Shown here: piece by piece, positions 32,865 through 44,329 of the stretch | Numbering within the stretch: position 1 is the stretch's first letter | Layout of the letters: each line of letters begins with the position of its first letter | Source of the DNA: Cladorhizidae sp. MBARI D1340-BT2 | Lineage: Eukaryota; Porifera; Demospongiae; Poecilosclerida; Cladorhizidae | Reading direction: 5' to 3' | NCBI GenBank assembly: GCA_028752905.1 | Contig: JAQNBH010000003.1 | Span: 2,130,262 to 2,194,261 of the forward strand | DNA: 64,000 nt | Program-made: the position numbers and the translations under genes | The notes under the pieces: model-generated | What the model was told of the DNA's origin: nothing | The model's database searches: none | What the model saw: only the letters and a program-made list of their open reading frames with translations

Positions 32865-34850
32865 TCAGTCTTCGGTTTGATGTGTCCTCTGTGTGTGGTA
32901 GGTCTGGAAGCAGACAGCTGGGCACAGAGTGGGTGTGCTGGGGCAGGCACCACATCTATACAGAGTGAGGTGTCTGGTGCCATCCTGCCTTCTACTGCAG
33001 ACAACCCAGTCACGCCTCTGACTTCCTCTCACAGGGTAATGGTCCCCATTGCCATTCAGCCTGTTGGGGTACTCCTCAGCCAGGTTGGGTCCACTTTGGC
33101 AATGTTGAATACCCATGGATCAAATTGGGTCAGACCAGGCCTCTATCAAATGCAAGGCGAGTAAGATGGCTATGTGGGTTTCGATTCTTGTAAATGATGT
33201 ACGCATTCACCACAGCCACTTCCATGCCCCCCCCCCCCCAAATACCTTGCGCCACCACTTGACAGATTTAGGAAGGAAACTAATAAATGGTTAATTGGTC
33301 CAGCTTGACGACTCCTGCCATATTTCTGTAGTAGTCTGCAATGACAACTGGCTTCTTCCTTAGCTGGCCATGCCTTACAAGTAAATAAATATAAAGCTAA
33401 CATTAATGCAGTTATTAATTTTATTTTATATGATTTGCTTTTATGGACATCAGTCATTGCTGTGTTGTGGTTTGGTGTAATCATCAGGACCTTCCTTTTC
33501 CATCCAGGGAAGGACAAGTATCTTGCCTGAGCGAGCTGCCTTAACAGTTCCAATCTGTTCCTTCTTCTTTGTTGCCACATCCTTAGGCAGACCTTTGCTA
33601 TTGCACTGAACTGTGTCTGTGATGGTGATGCCAACCTTGCTGAGTTCAGCGGCAAGAAGAGGACTCGAATAAAACCAGTCGACATCATACTAATCATGTC
33701 CTCTGTTGTGAAAGGACTGAACTAAAGTGAGTACAACATGTGTGGTATTTGGATGATCAGTGTTGATAAGCTATGTCTCCTTTATATAGTAGTAGATGCA
33801 GCAAATACCCAGTCAGGCTGTCTGACAAAAAAAAAGCCTTGATTCCCCAAGGGCGAGGCTTTCCTTTGAGGTACTGATGGAAAGATACCCTGCCCTTGAA
33901 TGTAATTACAGACTCGTCCACTGCAATAGCCTTGAGGAGTGTAAGCGGACTCAAATGCTGGATAGAGAATATCAAGAAATATTTTTGGCTCTCTTGGTGT
34001 TACTGTTGATGTCACCTACATGCAGCATGCCAAAAATTTGGAAGAATCGCTTCCTTGAAAACACAATAGAAAAACGGTGAAATTTGTATTATTGTCAGTA
34101 GCCCAGTAGTCCTTCATGTTATTGATTCCCATGTTCAAAATCACGGCTATGAACACTTTCATTTCGTAATGGGGTTCCAATTTTGGTCAACAGAATTTGG
34201 GGTGACTACCCTAGTGAACAACCTAATGCTCAGCATATGCATTGGTCCCGTCAATGATAAACTTTAGCATGGTGGGTCCAAAGAATAGTGAAAAACAATC
34301 TTCTGTACTTTGGCAGGATGGAGGAACATTAGGTCCTAGTTTGAGGGGTGTATGGGCTGCTCTGTGGAGCGATGCCATCTAGAATTTGAAAAGAAGGTTG
34401 TTTGTAAAAGTTTGCTTGATGTAAAAACGTTTTTCTGTGTATATAGTAGCTAGTTGCTATTATTATTGTTGCAGGTATATCATACCTTCCTCAGCAGGAG
34501 TCCAGATATATTGGCTAGCATCCACAGGCTGGTTCCACTTCCAACTGGTCTTCCTCTCCTCTGCTGTCCTCGACCTGTGGCTCTCCCTTCCCCTCCTCTG
34601 CTGTCCTCTTCTTCCCCTCCTCTGCTGGCCTCTACCTGCAGCTCTTCCCCTATTACCACTACCTCCCATTGACATCTGCTGACTCAGTCCTCTCACTGTA
34701 GTTCTCCACCTATTTCCACATGGATTGCTCAACATCCATACTTGCACTCTCATCGTCACTGTCTTCAAAATTGCTCATATATATTTCATCATCACTATCT
34801 ATTTCATCATCACTACACCGACTCCATGCAGTCTCCATATCAGAACATCT
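32865..34850 (-). pseudogene. piggyBac transposase, broken
   Basis: Read on the minus strand: an acidic start (SDDEIDSDDEIYMSNFEDSD near 34840-34780); the catalytic signature AVDESVITFKGRVSFHQYL with KPRPWGIKAF (33920-33830), where the first catalytic Asp is retained; VVIADYYRNMAGVVKLDQL near 33345-33285, where a normally conserved Asp has become Val; and a C-terminal zinc finger, DWVVCSRRQDGTRHLTLYRC then CGACPSTPTLC and CFQTYHTQ (33020-32880). Frames change many times and the segment around the second catalytic Asp is not recognisable, so the protein is dead. A poly-C run at 33227-33239 also disturbs the frame. Confidence 0.85.
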
Positions 34851-35018
34851 CTATCTGGGCGTCATAACCACAAGCCATTCCTAGTTAACCACCACGAAGA
34901 GAGCAACTACAGCAGTTAAACAAGTTGAGGTCAAGCTGTCGCAAAATTCGTTGGGCTACGAGCAAACGGAGACTCTCGGAATAAACGCGTGTAGTAAATC
35001 CGAGAGGGGGTGGGTTAA
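32865..35018 (-). mobile_element. piggyBac element, decayed
   Basis: The right border is probably TTAA at 35015-35018, reading inward TTAACCCACCCCCTCTCGG. The left border was not found; the coordinate given is the end of recognisable coding. Between them, in the correct minus-strand order, lie the acidic N-terminus, the catalytic core and the Cys-rich C-terminus of a piggyBac transposase. Eight bases separate its right TTAA from the next TTAA element (35026). Confidence 0.7.
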
Positions 35019-35025
35019 GTGATAG

Positions 35026-36187
35026 TTAACCCTCTCACCAGTAACTTTACAGAGGTTTTTTCCTCAAAATGAATGATTTTCTTAATATATATTATATTTA
35101 TAGATGGATGATGTAAAGTACCTAGAAACCATATATCAAGTGATAGCTAATGTGTGGATGAATATTGTAACAAAATTTGGTGGCCTAGCAATAAACCACA
35201 TCGTGAATCTCATTATAAGAAACGGTAACTGTTTCTAGCTTTCATTATTATGTCCACTAAGAATGTTCAACAGTTTACTATTGCTCATTGAGTGACAGGT
35301 TAGTAACTGACAATCAAAGAATTATTTTTTTTGCAAACATATAATTATGAATATCATTATATGAAGCTGGCAACAACCACATAACTGTGAATATCATAAC
35401 ATGGAGCTGAATAGGAAGTGGTACTTCCATCACTGACTCATTAGTCAGAAGGAGAGATGTTTGGAGGACCTAAATATATCAGAATAAATATACATTATTA
35501 CATTGATACGGGGAAATATCACGAGTCTGTGGCTAGTATTTCCACGAGTGCCGCCGGCACGAGTGAAAATACCGGCCAATCAGACGAGTGATATTTCACC
35601 GTATCAATTCAATAATTTATTTATCATGGGACTGAGGATGCGCAAACCTTTACTGAGCATGCGCATTGGGGTACGTAATAACAAGTCGCGATATGGTAAA
35701 ATATCACAGTAGTTCTATTTGTACTATTCTCTATGAGTGGAGTAGATAGCTACATGATAAATCTTATTATACCTTTAGTTACATGCATACCAGCAAGAGA
35801 GGTAGCAGCAGGTGGGCATGGGCTAGGGCTACCAATGACAGATCTTGTCAGAGTTGCTAGCTCATTCACGTCAACCTCGTGGCTTACTTGGTGGCTTCCC
35901 AAGTAAGCAGGGGTGTTTTCTTTATCTTCTCAAGAGTTATCACTCTTGGAGAGGCCAAAATCATCATTAAAAAAGCTGACCGATAACGTATATTCCAAAA
36001 CCGGAAGTGAAGTTTGACGTCACGTTTTTCATGGTTATACATACGTTATATTTTTAATAATCATAGAGCAGCTATGCGAAAATATTAATTTTTTTAAATA
36101 CATTGTAGTTAATTTTTTATTATTTTTTTTAGTAGCGGTAATAGTATTTCACGCGTACAGGCGCTTATGCCGGTGAAAGGGTTTTAA
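35026..36187 (-). mobile_element. Non-autonomous piggyBac-type element
   Basis: TTAACCCTCTCACCAGTAAC at 35026; the right end, reverse-complemented, reads TTAAAACCCTTTCACCGGCA then TAAGCG, like the 5' ends at 20118 and 63990. The left part resembles piggyBac 3' terminal sequence. No transposase frame is present. A small palindromic MITE lies inside at 35503. The right TTAA (36184-36187) is shared with the next element. Confidence 0.65.
35503..35607. mobile_element. Short palindromic MITE, 105 bp
   Basis: TTGATACGGGGAAATATCAC and the reverse complement of the right end, TTGATACGGTGAAATATCAC, differ at one position. The arms continue for about 40 bp with 'gagt' and 'tattttcac' words. A further 'gatatggtaaaatatcac' at 35690-35707 may be the end of a longer related copy. 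Confidence 0.75.
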
Positions 36188-36459
36188 CTCTTTGGCTGCG
36201 AAGGGATTTACCCAGTAATTTCCCCTGGCCGCGGAGGCTGTTTATTGAATCACCCGTTTTTGAAATCACCTGATTTTTAATTGGTTTTGTTTTGTATTTT
36301 TGAGGGTGAGCATACGAGTGATATTCTGACTATCTCCTAACTTTCTACCCAACACCAGGCTAGAAGAACCTTTTGAGATGGCAAGACAAGTGAAGCTAGA
36401 CTCCAAGTAAGTATTATTATATGGATAAGCTAACCAGTTTGTTACATAATGATCATTAT

Positions 36460-36720
36460 AGCTAGCAAATTAGATGGCGCTTGAAGTGTATAGGCAGTTT
36501 GAGCTGATATTTATAGCTAGCAAATTAGCTAGCGCTTGAAGTTGGCAGTTTTAGATAGCCAAGTAGCTAGCGCTTGAAGTGTATAGGCAGTTTGAGCTGA
36601 TCTTTATAGCTGGGAAATTAGCTAGCGCTTGAAGTTGGCAGTTTTATTAGATGATCATTATAGCTAGCAGCGCTTGAAGAAGGCAGTTGTAGCTGATATA
36701 ATAGCCAGCAATAGCTAGCA
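36460..36720. repeat. Degenerate tandem repeat around 'gctagcgcttgaag'
   Basis: Blocks 'agctagcgcttgaagt', 'ggcagttt' and 'gagctgat.tttatagct' recur five times with different spacing. It lies in the 3' part of the piggyBac element. Confidence 0.7.
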
Positions 36721-37049
36721 TTGGAGGTAACTAGTAGACTACCAAGCAAACCAAGTTGTTCTATAGCTAGTGCTAGTATGTATCTCAGCTCAGCTAGCTT
36801 TGGATGATCTACCAACTGTGCTATCATCATGGATAGTACTCAGAATGGTCACAGCTCTCTTGTCCATCCATTTCAAGGCATGGACACCATTTGTACTTAC
36901 AGATTCTTTTTCATTTTGTCTTTGGCCTTGATACATGCAACCTGTTCACCTGAACTGTACCAAATGCACCAAAGCCACTACTTTTTAGAGATGGTACAAG
37001 TGTATTTATCATATTATAGTGAGTATACTAAGTCTTCTCACCTACATAC

Positions 37050-37696
37050 AGCTTCCAACTATAGGTATATCCACTAGAGCTGTCTGCCAGGACATAAGCT
37101 TTCGTACCCCAATTTGTGGGCTTCATGGACAAGTATACTGGATGAACCAGACCCTCCCCTTGAATCCAATTGATTCATCGACAGCAATTTCTCTTCCAAG
37201 CTGGTATGATTGTCCACACTAATGGATATAATGAGGGCTCTTTATCTCGCTAACTGTGCCAAGCTTTCCAACCTATCATTCTAGATTGAGGAGGTAGGTC
37301 TTGATTCGAAGCTATAAATTGGTCTGCTTACAAATTTGTTTCCTCCACAATTCTCCTTAGGATAGTGTCATCGAGAAAAAGCTGAGCAAAGTCAATGGGC
37401 GCTTTTCCTTCCATATCAACTGTGCAACCAGATGTCTGACTGAATGAGATATTACCACTGGAGCTGCTGGTACAGGAGCTGCTGGCCACTGGAGCTGATG
37501 GCACTGGAGCTGCTTGAACTGGAGCTGCTTGAACTTTCACTGGAGCTACTCCTATCCACAACATCTTCACCATCCTCCAACCCTCTTTACCATACTCCAC
37601 ACCCTCTTTACCATACTCCACACCTTCACAATAATTCTCATCAATATATCCACCAAAATCATCATCACTGTCATCTCTTTTTAACATACACAGCAC
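37050..37696 (-). pseudogene. piggyBac transposase fragment
   Basis: On the minus strand, 37696-37328 is an open frame with an acidic start (KRDDSDDDFGGYIDENY), a low-complexity middle of Ala/Pro/Val and Ser repeats, and then IDFAQLFLDDTILRRIVEET, the conserved entry to the piggyBac domain. Beyond a stretch without an open frame, 37200-37060 reads REIAVDESIGFKGRVWFIQ followed by 'KPTNWGTKAYVLADSSSGY', the first catalytic Asp region. Everything downstream of that is missing before the element ends at 36184, so the enzyme is incomplete. Confidence 0.75.
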
Positions 37697-38031
37697 TTCA
37701 GCTCTATTATAATAATTATCTATCCATCACTTGTATTCAGCATAATACTCTATCAAGCATCTAGAGTGAAGGTACATAACCACCTTACATAAGCACGCTT
37801 TGTCCAAAGATAGTCGATAATTCCAGGTCAGTACAAGTGAATTAAACACTGTGAGCAGCTGTACCAATAAGCAGACAATAGGCAGATGCTTCGTGAGTGG
37901 CTGTACCGATAAGCAGCACCTTACTGCGAGTCAAAAAGATTAGTCATTTACGGACATATATATATATCCACCGCGTACGAGTGCAATTTTTGTCGGACAT
38001 ATATATATGTCCACCGCAGTCAAAGAGTTAA

Positions 38032-38447
38032 TAGCGATAGTTACAAGTGAGAGTTGCAAATTATTACACAAAAACTGCGTAAACATGACAACTGAACACG
38101 TGACCCAGAGTTCTCTGATTAACAATAAGTCGATAGGCGCGGGTTAAACGTTTTACTTGCCGGATACTCAATTTTAGTTGCTGTGCCGCCTGGGCTTGCG
38201 TAAGCCCGCGGTTGATAGTGGATAATGATGATGTAATCTAATGATGTAATATGAATAATGATGACGGGTATGTCACTAGTTGATTGTACGGGGAAATCGG
38301 TCCATTCCGATCTCACCGTTGCGCTTTTCACGAATCTGGGGTAGGAGAGAAGTACTGGAGCTGGGTTGTCACAGGAAAAGTAAGTCCTTAGCTACTATTT
38401 AGACCTCCACACAAACATGCATTTTTAGTTAATATTTTATTATTTTG
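38032..38447. other. No gene seen
   Basis: A hairpin gggcttgcg/taagccc lies near 38187-38203. Otherwise nothing recognised. Confidence 0.45.
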
Positions 38448-38720
38448 TCTTACTCTGTGTGCTCTCTTTTGATACTAAAATATTTTTAATAGCTATAACT
38501 ATACCCAAGTTACTGGAGCTAAAGTGGGGGTTCCTCAAAACCCGAGTGCCTGAGTTTTGGAACATATTTTTCTCTGCAGCTTCATTGTCGTATGGGAAAG
38601 CTCAAAAGATAGGACTCTCTGTGTACTCTCTTTTGATACTAAAACATTTTTCATAGCTATAACTATACCCCGAGTACCTGAGTTTTGGAACATATTTTTC
38701 TCCAGATTGCGAACTATATA
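38448..38720 (+). repeat. Dispersed repeat, related to 6.3 and 54.2 kb
   Basis: 'ctctgtgtgctctcttttga' then 'tataactatacccaagttac' and 'tggagctaaagtgg' match the minus strand of 6280-6570. The first 60 bp is repeated at 38611-38670, so the copy carries an internal direct duplication. Confidence 0.65.
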
Positions 38721-38908
38721 TATAGAAAGCTGAAATTAGCACCAGTAGGTATACGTCTCCAGTATACGTCATAATAATTTAATTGTTCTGTGAGCCTTGA
38801 GATGGGCCATCACTACAAACAATAAATGACAATGACTTATATATACTAGAAAACAACAACATGAATTATCAGAAAAATAATGAATTATAAAGTTTGTTTG
38901 AAGATGAC

Positions 38909-38932
38909 GGGGGGGGGGGGGGGGGGGGGGGG
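38909..38932. repeat. Poly-G tract (24 G)
   Basis: Uninterrupted run of 24 G. Confidence 0.9.
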
Positions 38933-38999
38933 TGGGTGCCAAACAAACAAAGTATTTCCTCTTCTCACACACATTTACCATTACAATTTTGTTACAATT

Positions 39000-41400
39000 T
39001 TGTCTACCCTATCCAACACCCCTTCCTTCATCCCTGCTACTGATCTACCCAACATTAGGCCTACTCTCCCTTCTTCTTCTTCTTCATTTCTCCATTCTAC
39101 CACGTCCCTTCAATGCCCTCAACCATATCCAATAATCTTTCTCGATCACCAGCAAACTCCCCACAGTACAAGAAATGCACATCTTCCACAACACCTTCAT
39201 CATAAAGCTCACATCTACCATCCCGGCACATACCACACCTCACCTTGTCACCCAAGAGTGCCGCTGATGCCATCCTTAATCTAAATCTCAGCCTCACTTC
39301 CTCCGAGTTACTGAATCCTCTTACATATCTTTCTTGTCCAAACTCTAACTTAAACCACTTGAGGCTAGATTTCCCTCCTACTTCTTCCTGCCACTCTTCC
39401 TTATGAACATCCCTTACACAATTCCTCCATGTCTCACTTCAGCCTACTATCTCCAATGCTCCTTCCCCCCCAAACTTCCTTTTCAGCTCACAAAACTCTG
39501 CCCACCAACCTGGACAATCACCACAACTTTTTAAACTCACCTATCTTCACTTATTCTCTGCAACCTCCATCCAAATAACACTTCCCTTCTCTGCTCCAGC
39601 CTCCTCCACCCTCTTACTGCCACCCCTGTATTACTCCCTCCCTCCAACCAGTTTCCTCCCAACGCTCTCTTGAATTCTTTCCAAATTCTTGCAGGCTGTC
39701 TTCCCTCCTGTCCATACTTCAGATACATGTTCTACACATGGTCTAGCTAACAACTCCCATATTAGTTTACCTCTGTCCGTCTCCATTTCTCCATTTACCC
39801 TGCTCATATAACCAATTCTTGCCCTCCATTTCTCTGCCTTTTCCTTCATCTTCTCCAAATGAACATTTCCTCTCATCCCCCTGCCAAACCACACACCAAG
39901 ATATTGGAAGGCTTCCACATTCTCAATTCTCTCTGCATTAATCTTCCACTCTCCACTACACTTTCCGTCAACTGTAATTGACTTGCTCTTCTCGCTATTA
40001 AACTTTCATTGAGAACTGAGCTGGACAACCGTCTCAGTCCAGTCTCCACTTCAAACCACTTAGACCCCTCTCCACCTAACAACACACTTGACTGAATTCC
40101 TTCATACAAGATTTGCACACATTGACAAATTCTTCCTGGACTCCGTACCCTCTCATCTTCATCCTTCTCTCCACACAGTATCATATGCCTTGCTTGCATC
40201 AAGAAATGTCTGTCGCCCCTGTGACCTCATCATGTCACACACACACCTCAACACTAGGAAATGGTCAGCACATCCTCTCCCTGGACTAAATCCACCCTGA
40301 CCCTCTGTTAGTATATACTTCTCTGCAAACCTACTGAGCCTACCGGCCAACATTCTTGCCATCACCTTTGCCACACAACTCCCCAGAGCTATCCCTCCGT
40401 AATTACTAGCAACTCCTCATCTCCAGCTTTAAAAAGTGGCACAATGTAACTCTGTCTCCAATCATCGGGCGAAAACTTCGACTCCATCACCAAATTAATT
40501 AGAGAACATAACACTTCCACCATCCTATTCCCACCATACTTCAACATTTCGTTAATTATGCCATCAGGCCAGGAGCCTTGCCCCTTTTCAACCCCTTCAC
40601 AATATTGTATATCTCCTGGAATCCAACCCACTGCACCATCCAGTTAATTTCTTTAGCTTTAGACTCTAGGTTATGAATTAGAACCTCCTTCCCTGACCTG
40701 AACACACTCCCTAATCCTTCCCAATGCTTGGCCAAAACCTCCAGTATATCCTTCCTCTTCTTCACTACAACCCCATTTTCCTCTCTTATTTGACATTGCT
40801 TCTTCTTTCCCTTCAAGTCCATCCAAAATAACTTATAGCTGGTCCCTCCTTGCTCTTTACTCTTTTCTATTGTAGCCTTCCCCTCAGTCACTTCTTTTCC
40901 AATCTAATCAACCTCCTCACACGTCTTCTTGCACTCTTATATTCCTCCCATTGCCATAATGATCCTTCGTCACCTACATTGTCACCCCTAGACTCTCTAA
41001 GTTCCTACAGGGCACTTGTCGTGCTTGGGTGGCTACTTCAATATCACGAGACCACCAGCCCTTAGATCTGTCTGTTAGTTTTTCCCCTCCTTATACCCAA
41101 CTCAGCCGCCCATAGCACAATGCGTCTCCAGGTCCCAAATTTGTTGTACACTTTCTCTGTCCTTTCCCATCTCCTAGCCCTGCCACATATTCCTCCCAAC
41201 CTCTGAAACCCTCGCTCACCATATGTTGAAACTCTTCCCCATCTTACCATCAACCTTCCATTTAAACCTTGGAGTACTTGCTCTTTCCTCCAGCCTACCT
41301 ATTCTCAGGACACACCATATTAGATTATGATCTGACCATAGATCAATTTTTCCACTGTCCTAGATCACTATCTTATCTATAACTAACCCCTTTTACAGCA
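39000..41400 (-). mobile_element. Non-LTR (LINE) retrotransposon, 5' truncated and decayed
   Basis: Remnants run in one direction on the minus strand: end of an AP-type endonuclease, reverse transcriptase, then a C-terminal Cys/His finger. No second open frame, 3' tail or target duplication could be fixed. The clade is not assigned. The TTAA element at 41438 starts just beyond the 5' side. Confidence 0.8.
39060..41390 (-). pseudogene. LINE endonuclease/reverse transcriptase polyprotein, broken
   Basis: Minus strand, in order: 'SDHNLIWCVLRI' near 41330-41300 (last conserved motif of an APE-like endonuclease); VKGLKRGKAPG with 'DGIINEMLKYGGNRMVEVLC' (40620-40500); DDWRQSYIVPLFKAGD; LTEGQGGFSPGRGCADHFLV; FLDASKAYDTVWREG (motif A with catalytic Asp, near 40190-40160); LYEGIQSSVLLGGEGSKWFE; then, directly, 'FNSEKSKSITVDGK' and AFQYLGVWFGRG (39915). 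The stretch that should hold the second catalytic box (ADD) is missing, deleted near 40020. The C-terminal finger starts CGMC and has 'VHFLYC' (39240-39150). Multiple frame changes. Confidence 0.85.
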
Positions 41401-41437
41401 AGATGTAATCTATCATTAGGCCTAAAAGTATGTGGCT

Positions 41438-42937
41438 TTAACTCATTCACTGGTGTAAGCGTATATATATATATATATATATTCCAAAAGCTATTAATTT
41501 ATAAAAAATCAATCGTGGGGTTAAAAAATATCCCATAAAGATTTAAAAAATAACTACATTCTTGCCCTACTTGCCTACCGAATGAAAAGGCTGTTCACGT
41601 TCGGTAACTAAGGCGGAAAATATTGAAAAGCACGGCTTGTTCAGAGTTCAAGCAACTTTTTCACTGCGTACAAGATGTCTGGCTACCTTGGAAGATTGTG
41701 CTTTCTCAGGTTCTGGACGATGATTTTGGACTCAATGAGGGGAAAGCAGTGATGAAGAATTTGATGGTGCGGCACATTCATTGGCAGCTCATCTGGCAAA
41801 CCTACTTACGCGCAAGTCATAACAACATCAAGCTGGGGATTCGAAAACTGTCATACGAAGGACATGACGTTAGGAGAAGAGACGATTAAGAACACGTGAT
41901 ATGATGTTGTGGATTTTGAACTTGTTGGTGTGCGATTCTTTTTCTGCCATGTAAAATAAGTTTAAAATAGTCTGGTAATAAGATGTTGCTCCCAACTACA
42001 ATGCTATCTACCTTGGCCAGACCAGTATTGACCCTGAAGCTCTGTCATCGCTTGGCAAAGTAGTCAGGCCTGACTTACCTTCAAACAAGCCTAGCGCTCT
42101 CATTCGAACTGACAATTTGGAAGAAGATGAGAGTCCTTAGCGATGAAGAAGGCATCGACTGTGAGTTTAGCTATAGTTAGCTGTGCAATGAGTAAGCAGC
42201 ATGAACTGCAAAGGCTGTTTTAGCTGGGTAGTCCACGGGGAAAAAGTTAATTTTTCCCCCAGTACTCTGTGTGTCACATAGAGGACTTTCCCCCCAAACA
42301 TCAAACCATGGTAGACTTCACCCAGTAGTTTCCTTGTGTTTTACGGTTGTTTGTTGTTTTCTCTCTCTGTTATATTGTGTTCATATTCATGTAATTTAAT
42401 TTATTGTGATGGTCATGTATTATGCTAGCATGCATATAATATTATGTATTCACATCCAAAATATCAAATTGTGGCACACACTAGACATAAAGTAATATGT
42501 TTTCATTCTTATGAAGACACATTCTAAACACTCATTCCTGTGATAGGGCACTTCGTTTTAGAGTCTCCCGAACCCTATTTTACATTGTTGCCTACAGTAT
42601 TCGAGTATTCACGGTACATCTTGTATTTTTCTTTTCCTGCCTATAACGATAAAAATAACTATATGATAAAAATATATAATTTATACATGAAGGTATATAG
42701 CTTATTAGATAAACACACATCAAAACAAGAATTACCAAGTTCAAATGAGTTCACCTCAATGTGGTTTCATGTTTCTATGGCAACAACCACTAACCGCAAT
42801 ACTGGTAAATACAGATGCTGTCCCATGTGGTATGGTTGCTAGGGAGTTTTCCAAAGTATTGCTGAGATAGCAAGGCATATCTTCACATAGGTGGTGTTTA
42901 TTTAATTTTTGAAATAAAGTCACCAGTGAAAGGGTAA
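41438..42937 (+). mobile_element. Internally deleted piggyBac element
   Basis: The left end TTAACTCATTCACTGGTGTA is identical to that at 20118; the right end ...CACCAGTGAAAGGG is followed by TAA, so one T of the right TTAA is lost. It carries the same fragments as the 20.1-kb element: N-terminus (from 41623), the 'YLGQ.s.DPEAL' region (near 42013), the 'SDEEGID' end, and the final C-terminal piece near 42270-42320. The catalytic domain is absent. Confidence 0.85.
41623..42180 (+). pseudogene. piggyBac transposase N-terminal remnants
   Basis: The first frame (41623-41889) reads SEFKQLFHCVQDVWLPWKIV and LSQVLDDDFGL, equivalent to the start of the fuller copy on the minus strand near 59770. An unrelated stretch of about 150 bp (about 41830-41990) interrupts it. 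The block near 42005-42180 resumes with words for 'LGQTSIDPEAL', 'DLPSNKPSAL' and 'SDEEGIDCEF'. No catalytic residues are present. Confidence 0.7.
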
Positions 42938-43089
42938 GTATGTGGTCAAGCACATGGTTGGAAAATGAGTTTTAACGAAATTCATTTTTAACACTTGCTA
43001 CTCCTTTATAGTTTTGGCCCCCCTGAAGATAATCATACAAGTTATGGTTGTCTCTGGCAAAGGCAGGGCTCTAGCCTAAGGCTGTCCTG

Positions 43090-44060
43090 AGTTAATGGTG
43101 GGTGTGATGTCTTGGCATCCATGCTGGCTCCTTCCCATACATACATCGCCAAACCTTGAAATGTCACTACTAGTTACTTGGCCTGTATCAGTGACATCTG
43201 CTACACTTACCCACTGCCCAATTATCCTTATTAGAGTCCAGCATGCCACAGACTGCAGCTGTTCCTATTCAGAAGCTGTACACAACATAGTTCTCAGCCT
43301 TCATACCAGCCCTTGCCATAACTAGCTTCTCCTTTGTTAGGGGTAAGCATCACTGAGCATGAAGAGTGGACCTGGTTTGTATCCTGGCCAGGATTTGCGC
43401 ATTGCCACCTGTTGTCCCTAACATTCACCTCGTTCAAGATTACATCTGCTTTCGAGGCTTTTATGGTCTACCAGGCAAGGGCCCCCAATTTTTCTATTCA
43501 CCCTTCACAACCCTCGCTTTCATGAATTGTTGAGTCGTAGCCCTTTGGCAATGGCTCCCTTTGGCAATGGCTCTACTGCATATACATGAAGCTGCCCAGG
43601 GCATATGCCCCATTTCTAAGGGCCCTGTTTTGTCTGCACTCACTGCCTTCATTGCCACAGAATGCCAGGCATGATGGGGGCAACCGAGACTTGCTCCTGG
43701 ACCTTGCTCTTTCTCCTTAAAGTCTCGTGCCAGAGAGCCATGTGGAGATCTCCCACACAAATGGCTATTTTTACCTACTGCTACTAAGCACAATTTTACT
43801 GATTCCCTGCCAGTCCTTCTTGAACAGCTTCCACACAGTAACATATGACTTGCTCTGAAACTGAAAATGATGTCCTTCCCCAAAATCTGTAATTGGCTTC
43901 ACATCCTGATTGATATTGTTGTGAGTTAAGGCCAACCAATGAATAGCTCCTGAACAGCTGCGTCCAGTCCACCAATGTTCAGGCTGGCAGTTAGTAGCTC
44001 TATCAACATCTGAGGAGTTGGAGTTGCAGCCAGCTCCAGCGGGTCCACTCTGACAACAAT
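43090..44060 (-). pseudogene. DIRS-like tyrosine recombinase, broken
   Basis: It would integrate a circular DNA copy by site-specific recombination. Minus-strand segments in alternating frames: 'TPQMLIELLTASLN' with 'QELF' (44025-43940), NSQQYQSGCEANYRFWGRTS (about 43930), SEQVICYCVEAVQEGLAGN (about 43850), SVKLCLVAVGKNSH and HGSLARDFKE (43805-43725), and far downstream IRIIGQWVSVADVTDTGQ (about 43235-43180), which resembles the last recombinase motif (GxW.S...Y). The catalytic R-H-R-Y residues could not be placed with confidence, so the call depends on the N-terminal half and on position after the RT. Confidence 0.5.
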
Positions 44061-44329
44061 ACAGACTGATTATCTAGAGAAATGCCATGTTCTACCCCAT
44101 TATCAACTGGCTCTATGTGGATTACTTTTAGTGGTGGGTTTTAATTAAAAATTAGCTCCGTAGCAAACACATCAATTATTGTGTTCCCATGGGTACCCTG
44201 AGTTGCGTACTGTCATTATGGCCACATTATTGGAACTCTCGCCTGCATTTTCCCCCCACTGGCTGTCCTATATGGCACATGCTAGTATTGCTAATTCCCT
44301 CTGGGTTATCGGTAATTCAGCGAATGATA

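Larger units (their letters stand above)
36184..38031 (-). mobile_element. piggyBac element of a second subfamily, decayed
   Basis: The left end TTAACTCTTTGGCTGCGAAG and the right end, reverse-complemented, TTAACTCTTTGACTGCGGTG, agree at 16 of 20 positions, with TTAA at both borders. It encloses minus-strand transposase fragments. The terminal sequence differs from the TTAACYCWTTCACYGGT group, hence a separate subfamily. Confidence 0.8.

Noticed and set aside
34437..34768. Leu/Pro-rich and Arg/Gly-rich frames on opposite strands
   Set aside because: They lie in the low-complexity N-terminal region of the minus-strand piggyBac; the plus-strand frames are shadows.
36829..37222. Plus-strand frames with hydrophobic start
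   Set aside because: Antisense to the piggyBac catalytic region, which reads well on the minus strand.
43494..43883. 129-residue minus-strand frame as a stand-alone gene
   Set aside because: Its sequence fits as out-of-phase pieces of the DIRS-like recombinase, and the whole region is decayed.
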